Assembly: GCF_963678635.1 (NCBI RefSeq)
Contig: NC_087070.1
Location: 5,862,539-5,926,538 of the forward strand
From: Symsagittifera roscoffensis
Taxonomy: Eukaryota > Xenacoelomorpha > Acoela > Convolutidae
Length of the DNA stretch: 64,000 nucleotides
Direction: 5' to 3'
Shown: in pieces, positions 11,210 through 23,200 of the stretch
How the letters are laid out: every line of letters begins with the position of its first letter
Position numbering within the stretch: position 1 is the first letter of the stretch
Notes under the pieces: generated by a model
Seen by the model: the letters and a program-made list of their open reading frames with translations, nothing else
What the model was told of the DNA's origin: nothing
The model's database searches: none
Translations under genes and position numbers: made by a program

Positions 11210-14200
11210 GTTAGAAATTTCGTTCATTCAGAAAAACTCTTTTTTTTTTTAAATACACAGATTTTTTTGAGTGACAGAAAACACCCGGTAGCGACATATT
11301 TCTGGGCCAGCGCTAGCAATATATGCTTTGTGTTTTTTAATGCAATCAATTATCAGGATAGAAAATTCGTTTTATAAAAAATGTAGTGTTTTTTTGAGTG
11401 ACAGTTAACCCGAGGTAGCGACATATTTTTAGGGCCAGCGCTAGCGATATAAGCTTCACATGTTACGCGATCAGCTTTAATACTGAATAATTTTTAAATG
11501 AAATTTGGCAACCAAAAATATTCAGGACATTGAGTGGCGTTCCAAAAGTTGTACGAAAAGCAAGAAAAACACTGTTGCTGAAAAACAAGCAAAAAACCAA
11601 TTCTTCGATTTTTAAAAATTGGTTCCACAACTTAATGTCTAAGATATCAGCAAATTACTTTTGATCCATAAAATTCTTTAAAGTAAAGTTAAACATTGTG
11701 TGTATCGCGATATTGCGTGTATTTAAATTTTTATGTGGATGCAATTTTTTTGTTGAACGTCAATTGCTAACGTATACTGGGCATTAAACGTACAAAAAAC
11801 GACCTGCCAACGCTTTAACTGAAATTTTATGATCGAACATTTTAACTAAAATTGTAAACACATGAATCAGGGAAAAAAATGCAATCGGTTTATAATATCT
11901 AGTATCAGTTTCTTTTATAAAACTATGTGACCGAGCCAGGCGCGGATCTAGGATTTTCTCTAGGGGGGATGCGGATTTTCAAAAAAATTTCGAAAATTTT
12001 GTCCACCTTTTTTTTAGATCAATCGAAATGATTTTTCGAGCTCTCCCTAAGCACGATTTAAGTCCCTGTTGTGGCCAAACTTTCTGCGGCGCAGACAAAA
12101 TTTTGAAAAAACAGTCCAAAAAAGGCGTTTTTAGGCACTTTTTAGAAAATTTTGACCAAAAAATTGCGTTTTTTCGGCGCGCGCTCCCCTCTCAAAATTT
12201 GTGTATTTGGCGCCGAGGGCGCCTTTAGAAAAATTTTACGGTCGGTCGGCCAAAAATGGATTTCTTAAAAAGTACCAAAGGGGGGACCCATTGGGTCGGC
12301 AGGGGTCGAAACCCTGAGGAGGGGAGGAGGGAGGGCGTCCACCCCGCCCCCTCCTCCTAAATCCGCCCCTGTATGTGGCCTTGTTTTGGATATTGACCAA
12401 AATTACCCACATTCAATCTGTAAATTTCGTATCAACATCTATTGCAGTTTCATAATTTTTCCTAATTGAGCTTTAATTGAGTTTTTGTTCCGACTTTCGA
12501 AGAAAGTAGCGGAATATTTGTGCTCGGGTCGTTTTTCTCTCTCGCCTGACAAATTTCAGTTTTTAACAAGCAATTTTTGACAATTTTTTAAACATATCAT
12601 CCGAAAGGATTTGATGTCTTGAGCTCAAATTAAAAAAAAATATATTTCACCTCTGATCATTTTTCGTAAAATTATGGGGGTTTGAAGATTGCCATTGTGC
12701 CCAATTCGGGGCAACTAACGCGAGATATATTTCGTGCTATGAAACGAGTAAGCGGAGGTTTAATCCTCATTAGAAATCATTTCAAATCGGATTGAGGCAC
12801 GCTTTATTGGTTTATTTAATACTTTGCGATATGCAAAATATATCACATTGTACTTTAATTAGCGTGTGGCGGGATAATTTTCAAAAAAAAATCAAAAACT
12901 TTTTTTAAAAATTCTTGCAGTTTTTTTTGAAAATTTCATCAATTATTTTTTTTAAAATTATTCCAGAGAAATAAAAACACAGTCGGAAAATTCAAACCTT
13001 TGCCCTGACACCAGCTTAGTTCTATGATTGTTTTAAAATGGAGCCCATACAAAAATAATTTAGTAGAAGATATTTCAGTAAGATTATTTTTATGCTGGCT
13101 TTCCTCCAGGTCGTCAAATAAAACTCTATTTGAGATCTTAAATTCTAATTTTCATTTTTAAAGTTGAGATTTTGACTGCCAAAAATGAAAAACATTTCGG
13201 GAACAAGAACAGCTCTAAAATAAATTATGAGACACTGGCTAATCCAGGCCTTCGAAACAAAATTTCTCAAAGTTTTGCCCGGCTCTAAAATAAATTATGA
13301 GACACTGGCTAATCCAGGCCTTCGAAACAAAATTTCTCAAAGTTTTGCCCGGCTAAGTTCTTCCAAATAGTTTTATATGTCAAATTTTTAACCCTACATC
13401 TTAAATAATTGCGGCGAAAACGACATAAACATATAGAAAAATATTCACAAATCGTTCATTTGCTCATTGAAATCAAAAGTTGCAACTTCTTTGACCCGTG
13501 ACTGTAATTTAAGTCTAAGACGGGATTTTTTATGTTTGTTGATCAAGTTTTTGATATATTTTTACCCGAATTTTTTTGATGCAGCATATTTTTTTTTATT
13601 TTGCCATCGAAAAAAAATTCAATANNNNNNNNNNNNNNNNNNNNNNNNNNNNNNNNNNNNNNNNNNNNNNNNNNNNNNNNNNNNNNNNNNNNNNNNNNNN
13701 NNNNNNNNNNNNNNNNNNNNNNNNNNNNNNNNNNNNNNNNNNNNNNNNNNNNNNNNNNNNNNNNNNNNNNNNNNNNNNNNNNNNNNNNNNNNNNNNNNNN
13801 NNNNNNNNNNNNNNNNNNNNNNNNTTGCGGATCGCTTTTACTTCAACTGGTTTAATCACAACCAAATTTATTGATATATCGAACCATGATTGAACCATTT
13901 CATTGGTGATATATTAACTAGCTGTAAACCTGCTATCATATCTAAAACCTTAACGAGCCGTAAACCTGCTATCATATTTACGAGCTAAGAATTCGGAGCT
14001 GTTAGTTTCATAATGATGGAACAATTATGTCAATTATGCATTTTTCACCACAAGTCCCTAGAAATTTTCGGCTGGTAATACAATCTGCTAATTTTTGGCT
14101 GGCTCATACTTCGGGTGGCTTATTTAAACTCCATTTCATTAATCTTGGTTGAATTTCTCTCTGATGAAACCAGGGGCGGATGTAGGATTTTCTCGAGGGG

Positions 14201-17200
14201 GGTGGCAGATTTTCAAAAAATTTCAAAAATTTTGTCCACCTTTTTTTTAAATCAGGCTAAATTTTGAATAAGCAGGTCAAAAAAAGCGTTTTTAGGCACT
14301 TTTTGGGAAAATTTTGACCAGAAAGTTGCCTTTTTTTGGCGCGCGCTTCCCCCTCAAAATTTGTATATTTTGGCACCAAAGGCGCCTTCGGAACATTTTT
14401 AGGGTCCGTCACCAAAAATGGATTTTTCAAAATAGTACAAAGGGGGACCCTTTGGGTCGGTAGGGGTCAATCCCTGAAGAGAAAGGCATCCGCCTCAACC
14501 CCCCTTCCACCCCCCCCCCTAAATCCGCCCCCAGATGAAACAACGCGATATAAAGTTGGCTTTCTGTTATTAAAACGGTTTCTTTTTTTAAAGAAAAATA
14601 GTGCGTGCGAAACTCCTGCTAATTATTCGGCCGTGCTGGGTTTATTTTGACGTGTACTGAGTTTATTTTGATGTCAAGAAAACGAAGGCAAAGTTGGGGA
14701 AATTAAAAGAGAGTTTAATGAGGTGCAGTATAATGCAAGGATTCAATTGCGTTTGGAACAAACTTCTAGGACACTACGTACAAACATTGGCATGTACTCA
14801 ATTGTTGAATTAGTTATTTAGAGGCTTGGATATTCTTTAATAGGTACCATTATACACTTAGAAGGAAATAGCTAGAAAGATCTGCCGAGGCATACTAGAG
14901 GTAACAGCAACAAAACCTACAAGTAAACACTACTAGTTGAAAAGCAGTTTACGAAATAATTTTGTTTCCCAGGTTTTGTACCGGATGTGATGACTCATTA
15001 TTCCGTCTCCTCGGAAGATTCGACGCAGCAGTGTGGCATATCAACCGATGTGTGGTTCCGAATATTCTCGAGCAGCTCTTCCTTCTACGTCCCACTCATA
15101 GTGATGCTTTTCACCTACACGAAGGTCAGTTCAAACATGGCCAGGTTGAGAAAAAAACATAAAAAAGATGGATATAATTTAAATTTCTTTTTTTTTCAGG
15201 TTGAGAAAAAAAATGATGGATATATTTTAAATTTCTTTTTTTTTCAGGTTGAGAAAAAAAATGATGGATATATTTTAATTTTTTTTTTATCAGGTTGAGA
15301 AAAAAAATGATAGATATACGTTAAATTTCTTTTTTTTTCAGGTTGAGAAAAAAAATGATGGATATATTTTAAATTCCTTTTTTTTCTTACGCGCTGCGAG
15401 CCTTACACAACATTTTTAACAGGAATAATCCAGAAGTAACTGTGAACAAGTCATCAGAACAATGAAAGTTAAACTTCGAATATATATTGAGAGCAACAAA
15501 AAAAAACATTTTTCTTGTATCATCCGTCTCCCGAAAACAACTATGAACTATGACCATTTAACCTCATTACCATTGGACTACGTGAACAGAACGTTTTCAT
15601 GAGTGGGGGGAAAAATGTTCCTTTAATCAACATAGTTTATAATTGTTTCAATAAAGCAAGACTGCTAGTGTTAAGGACAAAAACCTGGCTGTTCGATCGA
15701 CCCTGTATTTTGTATTTTGTTTAAAAATCGAATATGAAAATTATTTCTGAATGATGAAAACTTTCGCAGCAAAACTTCGAGAGCCCCGTATGACTTCCAT
15801 TTCTGACCTATCTTAATTAGCCCATATTATTTAGGTTTTAAACTCACAGCAGTAAACACTTTGCATCCAATCAATTTCATATTTGCTTCTTTTCTTTTTT
15901 GCAATTTTAGATCAATTTTCACAAAATTATTGATTTAACAATCCTATTAACTAAAACGAGTAAAAATTAATTAAAATGAAAATTCAAGTAGGAATGCTCG
16001 CACTCAGTGCTGTAAAGATCTTGATCAAGATATTACAGAAATGGGGAAAAACGATTAGCTATATCTTTTCTGGCAGAAAACAGATGATCGCGATAATATC
16101 AAACTACATTTAGCTAAGAGGAAAAAATGCAGCAGATTATTGGAAGATTATGGTCTGAACGTCTTTTTTGCGTAAAGTTACATCTATTATCAAACAATGA
16201 ATGTTCCAACTGCCTTTCAAGGTCTATGGAGCAGCAATACCATGAAAAAATTAAATGTAATAAAATAAAACTAAAATTAAAAAAAAAATTGAGATTTGTC
16301 GTAAAAATCATCACACCACACGCCATATAAAATACAAAATGATAAACTTCGCTCCTATTACCAAATAAATTACGAAAGTCGGAACTACAAGGCGTTTTCG
16401 GAACAGTACATCAAAGTTTTCTCAGATGGTTAAATCAAAATAGTCACAAACATGATCTGTTTTGAGTGTCAGTTTAATTTTTGAAAGTCAGTTTAATATT
16501 AGAGGTCTGTCGTTTAGTTTTAGGAATCGTTTTTTTTTGGAAACTAAAATAATTGGAAGTCAGCTTGGAAGTCAGTTTGATTTTGATAGTCGGGTCAATT
16601 TTAGAAATCAGTTTAATTTAAGAACTCAGCTCAGCTTGGGAACTTAGTTCTATTAAGGAATTCAGTTAAAATTTTCATTTCATCTTAATTTGCCAAGTGA
16701 TTTTAATTTTGGAGGTCAGTTTGATTTCGGAGGTCAGTTTAGTTTTTGTAGTCAGTTTAATTATCTACCATCGGCTGAGTTTTGGAAATCATTTCAATAT
16801 AGGAAGGCATTTCAGTTGTGGAAGTCAGTTTAATTTACGAAGGACAACTTAATTTTGGAAGTCATTTTAATATTGGAAGTCAGTATAAATTTGAAAATTA
16901 GTTTGACTTCGGAAGTCAGTTCAGTTTTAGAAGCCAGTTAAATTTTCGAAGGACGGCTTACTTTTGTAAGCCATTTAATGATAGGAAGTCAATGTAGTTT
17001 TGGAAGTCAGTTCGATTTCGGAAGTCAATTTAATTAGTGCAATTAAATAGTACAAATGGTACTATGTGCAATTAAATAGCACAAGTGAAGTGAGGCTATA
17101 ACAGGTCTGTGATGCCCTTAGATGTCCTGGACTGCACGCGCGCTACACTGGTGAATTTAAATTGAGGGATAACCTTGGCCTATATGGAAGTCAGTCTAGT

Positions 17201-20200
17201 TTAAATGAAGTCAGTTATTTTGGAAGCCAAGGTAAATTTTGGAAGTCAGTTTAACTTTGAGAGTTAATTTAAAGGTTTTCGGGTGAAATCGTTTTCTTAG
17301 GTGACTGTTGACATAAAAGTAGTATTATGATTGACTTTCAAGTTAGCCTACACACTTTCAAGTTAGCCTATGTGAATAACAGGCTTTTGTTATAGCCTAA
17401 GTTAACAGGCTTTTGTTTTAAGTTCTTAACAAAATTCAAGAAGACTTAACGACCTCAAAAAAATTAACTTTTTTAGTTTGGAAGTCAGATCTCTTTAAAA
17501 TCAATCTTGTACTATTCTTAAAATGTTTCATGGCCGCCATCTAAAAGTATAATATACCTAAATTTTTTTAATCCTTTCTAGTTCATATTTCTCTGATTTT
17601 TTGCACCTGTTGGTACCAGTTAAGCTCCTGACTTTTTTGTTTCATGTTTTCTTTGCAACAATTTAAGCAGCCTGCTCATTTTTAATACTTTATTTGTTTT
17701 TTGAAGCATCAAACGTTTCCTAAATGATTAAGATCTTTTTGAGTTCAAATTACGGACAAAAACAAATTTGAAAAAAAAGGAAAAAGAAATCAATGTTTTT
17801 ATCTGCAGACTAGAAAGAAGACTGATTTCTGTAAATTATAAATAATTAACGAGTTAACGCGTCTGAGATCTTCAGGATTGTATCCTAATCCAAACTAATC
17901 TTAGTTTGATTGAGACTGAATTCCAAATTGTTTCCCTCCGGGGCAACTCGACCGATAAAGGGTAATGAAAAAAGGCAATTACATTGTAACCCTTCATTGA
18001 CCAAATAATTTGCGCGCACCAAACCAAGTTGAACATTCGCTTGAGGTTTTTGCGCCCGAAAGAAAACAACGCGCAACGCGATTGATAAAATCCTCCAAGT
18101 TTGTCGGAATTGTTTTTTGGATTTACTCTCGAATCTTTTTTGGACTTTTCTCTTTTTAAATATTTTTTTCCAGCAGCGCAGAAAAATATTAGCAAAAATT
18201 AGTCGTTCTGAAAATATCGGTGAACTCAAAAACTCAATTTCTTTTATCTAATCTTGGCGAGATTTGCATGAACACATTAAAATAAGAAAAATAAACAACA
18301 CTAAGAAGCATTAAAAAGAAGTTCTTTTTTATGAGGTACTAAAAGAAGTTATTCACAAAAAATAGTCCAATTCAGCCGTTGAAAACAAATTTTAGAACAA
18401 AATACACCAAGTCATCAAATATTCGTCTTGAATAAATTAAATGTTTTTGATGCACTAAAAACTCTACTTTTTGGCCATAAGTTTTTTTTTTAATCTTGGA
18501 ACAATTATGTTCTCAGAAGTTGCCCATTCCTTTTTAGTTTGTTGCACAATTGAGCAAGTTCGCAGGATTTAAGTATTTTGCAAATAATGATTCATTGATC
18601 AACTTGTTTTATATGTCTAATCTTTGAGTTTTTGACTTTAGTGTTTTTATGAACCACAACGAGAAAGTATAAACAACCTTTTGTTTCTTTGATTTTGATG
18701 AACTGCTTCAAAATTTTCAAGCCCACTCATTTTTCCTCGGGTAAAAAACTGAATTTCACATAATGAAAAGTCGACTCCTTATCAGTAGTGTTTTTGAGCA
18801 AATTAATGTGAAATGAATAGGTTCAACCTATTCATTTCACATTAATTAGGTTGAAAAAAAAACATTTAGCCTCGCAAAAACAATTTTAGGCAACAAAGAA
18901 CCGGAATTAATTTTATTTGAGATTGCTACCTCAAATTTCATGAACCTTAAAAAGACCAGAAAAATTTATTATCATATTTTCAAATCATGCCTACTAAAGT
19001 ATTATTTTTGCGAAATTTTAATCAAAAAACAAAATAAAATGGCGCAGTAAGAGAAAAATAAGGGACTTAACAGTTGATTGGGAAACGAACCATTCTACAA
19101 AATTATATCGAACAATGCTTTTGCATTAGGCTGGCGTAAAACTTATTTTGAAACTAGATACCTTCAAATCACATTTCCAACGAGTGACTTTCAAAAAAAT
19201 TTTAGTCCAAATTCTAAAACTTTGTCTTGCTCACAATCTACTTAACTGAAAAGATTGTAAGTCAGGGCAAAGCCCTGAATATTCCGTCTGTCCCCTAATC
19301 AATATTAACTAGCTGTTGTTAAAAAAAATACCAAAATTATTTAAACTTGGGGCAAAAGGTTCGAAACTAATACGACCGAATGGCTTGCCTCAATTCAGTT
19401 TGGAAAAATTTTTCGGTCGTTTTGCATGTTTAAAATTGAACTCAGGTAGTCAATTCTTTAATGGGGCAGTTTTTTATGTAATTTTTTTTTCAATCACTGA
19501 AAAAAAGCACACCAAACATAAATTTTCGGCATTTCTTCAAAAGTCAAAAACAAAATTTCTCCGAAAATTTCTTCAGAACAAAAAAATTCCGGCAACAAAC
19601 TAGTGAATGATTTTCTGTCTCAACTTAAGAAGCAACAAAAGCCACCAACAATTTTATGATAAAATAGAAACCAGACTGTCCGGACTACCTTTTAACGTCT
19701 ATGGAGCAGTAAAAACATGAAAAATTTAAACGTAATAGAAAAAAAATGATTTGACATTTTTTTGTAAAAACATCCCCCATACGTCATTTTAACTGCAAAG
19801 TGATTGTCTTTGCTCCTATTAACAATTAATTTTAGCATATAAGCTTCCTCGAACCAATTTGGAACGATTTCTAACACAGATTAAATCTCCGCTCACGCGT
19901 TAATAGCGCAAAATATATCGCACGTTATTTGTCCCAAATTGGCAATTTTTAAACCCCAATAGCTTTACAAAAATTAATCACAGGTGAAATATTTTTTCAA
20001 ATTCAAGCTCAAGGCAGCAATAGTTTTCGAATAATTAAAAAAAATTGTCAAAATTGGCTACATAAAAGGTCGAAATTTGTCCGAAGAAAAAACCCACCCC
20101 GAGCAAAAAGTATTCCGTTACTTTCGTTACGAAGGGCGGAACAACAAACACAACAAGACGAATTAGTAGATTCAATTGACCTTTTCCTTGTCATTTTCTA

Positions 20201-23200
20201 AAAGATCTGTTCGTTAAAAATAGCTCAAACATTTATTTATTGGTCTTCTTTTGATGAAACTCAATTGATACAATAGCAAAGCAAATGGTTTTATGAACCG
20301 AACTCTTGAGGCGCAAAAGCTTTTCAAACAAATTCAAAGAATGAGGAAATGCCTATAATAGAGTTCCATAATATTCTGCAAATATTAAGTTTGTATAAAT
20401 CTTGTGTCAGCAGCTTTTTTTATTAAAAGCGGAACTAAATATTTATTCTTTTTCCATCAATCACAAATAAAACAAATTTCGGAGACTTTTTTTAATTGAA
20501 CGAACAAATTAGTTTCGTATCTTTTCAATTTGATGCAATTTTGCTCAGCTTTTGAACAATGTTAACTTCATCTTGATTATTGCTAATCTGGAAAAGTATC
20601 TGAACTGTATTTAGTGTTTAGACTCATTTTTACGATTTATGACAGGTAATTAAGTCCTGAGCGCAAAATTAAAAAGATAATTATCCTGTGACAATTTTTT
20701 GGAATGTTAAAAGGATTTGATTGCCAATTTAGTCGAACTGAGAAAGTGAGCGCCCAATTTATTTCGTGCTTTTGAAGTTTAAGCGGTTAAAAAAGCATTT
20801 CAATTCAAATCGAATCAACCAATTTGTACTTTTCATGTTACCAGCATCAAAAGCTATCTATTTGTACATAGATTGCGGGACGAATTAAATAAAAAAATAG
20901 ATTTTTTTTCGGTATTAAAATTTTTTTAAAAAAAACGTCAACAAAAAAAGGGCAGTCGGAATATTCAGGTCTTGTTTAAGTATACTTTAGCAATCAAGAA
21001 TACAAACACTTATGACTTATCAAAAGACTCAAAGAATTTTTTTTGTGATAATTGCTACACCTGGACTATGTTATCAAAAACATTTCATAAAAAATTGTTT
21101 TGATGAAATCAGAGGCGGATTTAAAGGGCATGGGTGGACGCTCTATTTTTATTTGGACGCTCTTTTTTTGACGCCCTCAACATCCAAAGGGTCTTCCCTA
21201 TGATATTTTATTACATCCATTTTTGGCCGTAATAACTTAAGCTTTGTAAAGGGCACCTTGGGCGCCAATTTACACTTTTCTTAAAAAGAGTATGCGCCAA
21301 AAAAGGTATTTATTGGTCGAAAATGTCCCAAAAACGCTTGCGCGCAGAAATTTTTGTCAAATCAAAACAGGGTCTTAATTGTGTTTTAAAAGAGCTCGTA
21401 CAATTATTTTTTTCGACCTAAGAAAACGTACGTTTCAAAAATGCTCGCAAATTTATTCTGGTTGACCTAAAAAGGATAAACCAACCCCCCCTCCCTGTTG
21501 TTTAGACCCCCCTGTTGAAACTGTTGTTTAGACACAGAATGAAAATTTTTTGCGAGCAAAAAAATATCCCTGTATGTTTCTATCGAACCTGGTCCAATTT
21601 ATTAGCGAATGATTGTCGCTTTTTTGATGGGAAAATAGTTATAAAGTACGCAACAAAACGTAAGCAATTGTCGGAATTTGTAATCCCAATAATTTAAATT
21701 TTTTTTAACCGTTCTGGTGTTTTTCTATAAATGTTGAATACATCTAAAATTTTAAACACTTTTTAATTAGCTCTGTAGGGCAATTGTTTTTTTTTTACTA
21801 CTTTTGCTTGATTAAAATTATATAGGCAAAAGCAAATCGTAACGATTTTCACTTGTTCTTCTCTTTTTCGGACGTTTTTTTTTTCAAATTCAAAGGCTTG
21901 GCAAACATCAACAAGCATTACTGTTTTGACGATTCTTGGTTTAGAACACTTTCTTACAAATCCATTTTAATTGGCTCTTAATTTTTTAACATAATGGAAA
22001 ACAGGGATGAGTTAAAATCAAAACAAATTATGACTTTTTACTTATTATTATGACGAGTATGTTAACTTGAACCAAAAGCCGCCATAAGAAATGCGCGGTT
22101 TTGTAGAGTTTTTTCAAGCAAGGTTTGAGCGTTTATTAAAGCCCATCAAACCGTTAATACCTTGTTGGAGAACCGCTCAAACCTTCCATACCTTGAGCGG
22201 TTTTTGAACGTTATCTCGACGCCAATTGTGGAACGGCCCAATTTAAGTAGTCAGTTAAAAAGCATGTAGTTTTTTTTCCTTCAGGCCTTCGTTACTTCAT
22301 TTTGGGCGCTCTTGAACGTCTCCATCTAGAGTTCACCATGAAATTTTTTTGATGTTCAGGGGCGTACAAACAAGGCCAGTGGCCTCTTGATGCTCCTAAG
22401 TAGGCTGCCGTAATCATTGGACTTCGTTGAGTTAATGCTATGAACTTGCACAATATGATTTAACTTCTTAGTGCTTTTACGAATATAATAAAAAAATTAA
22501 TTTAAAAAATCGTGATTCAGATCTTCGCCGCTGCCAAGAAACAACAGAGGGCAATTAAGCGGCAAAACAAAAGTTACACTTCGATGATGAGTCATTCTTC
22601 AGTTTGCCTGAGTGATCAGACTGACACGGATAATGATTCAAGGCCAAATGCCAACAAGCCCAGATTATCCTCAAATAGCAATGCATCTGAGCGACAGACG
22701 GATGACAGAACAGATCAGTTCACAAACTCAAACACCTCAATTTCGAGAAACAAGTAAGTTATGAATTTAACGAAACTTGTTTACTTGCCTCTCAATCAAT
22801 AGGTCATTGGTTCGAGCCCTTCTTACCCCACAATGATGGATGTACCTGGTTTGCATCCAAATATTAATTATAATTAGGTCTAAGTATTAAAACAACAAGG
22901 GCTTTTCTGGGAGGTTGCAAAACGTAGCCTCTTTTTCAACTTTTTGTCGATCAGCATGGATTTATGCTGGCTCTCTATAAGTAATATGCTACTAACTGAT
23001 CGATATTAAACTGCATCCTAATTTTAACTCATCGAAAAATAAAAAAAAAATAAAAAAACCATTGGCTCGAAATAAAAATCAAGTTCTCTATTTTACTTTT
23101 AATTTTTATCTGTTGTCCAGACATTCCTCCGAGCCATCCGATGGAACGACGCTGTATTCAAAACCAAGCCGAAAGAAATCCACAGTCGTTTTTGCATCAT

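Larger units (their letters stand above)
11210..14972 (+). other. GPCR intron region that should contain the missing TM3-TM4 exon
   Basis: I find no TM3 (DRY-type) or TM4 coding segment in the readable bases. The interval holds a hAT-like element, a hairpin-family copy, a 70-bp tandem duplication, the N gap and a second hAT-like element. The splice phases on either side (0 then 1) cannot be joined directly, so coding sequence is missing. It most likely lies in or across the gap. Confidence 0.75.
15386..22520 (+). other. Remainder of the GPCR intron
   Basis: No exon is needed here: the TM5 exon (phase 0) joins the ICL3 exon directly. Contents are hairpin-family fragments (16,183-16,390; 19,265-20,147; 20,640-20,985), a degenerate GAAGTCAGTTTAATTTT minisatellite (16,465-17,265), a perfect 23-bp palindrome (18,801-18,847) and a hAT-like element (21,110-21,513). 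The rest is AT-rich with no recognised content. Confidence 0.6.

Noticed and set aside
13467..13898. Open frames of 84-135 codons around 13.6-13.9 kb
   Set aside because: Most of their length is the N gap, not sequence.
17872..18229. Two overlapping minus-strand frames of 107 and 114 codons
   Set aside because: They shadow each other in different frames, lack recognisable motifs and lie in the receptor intron without convincing splice partners.
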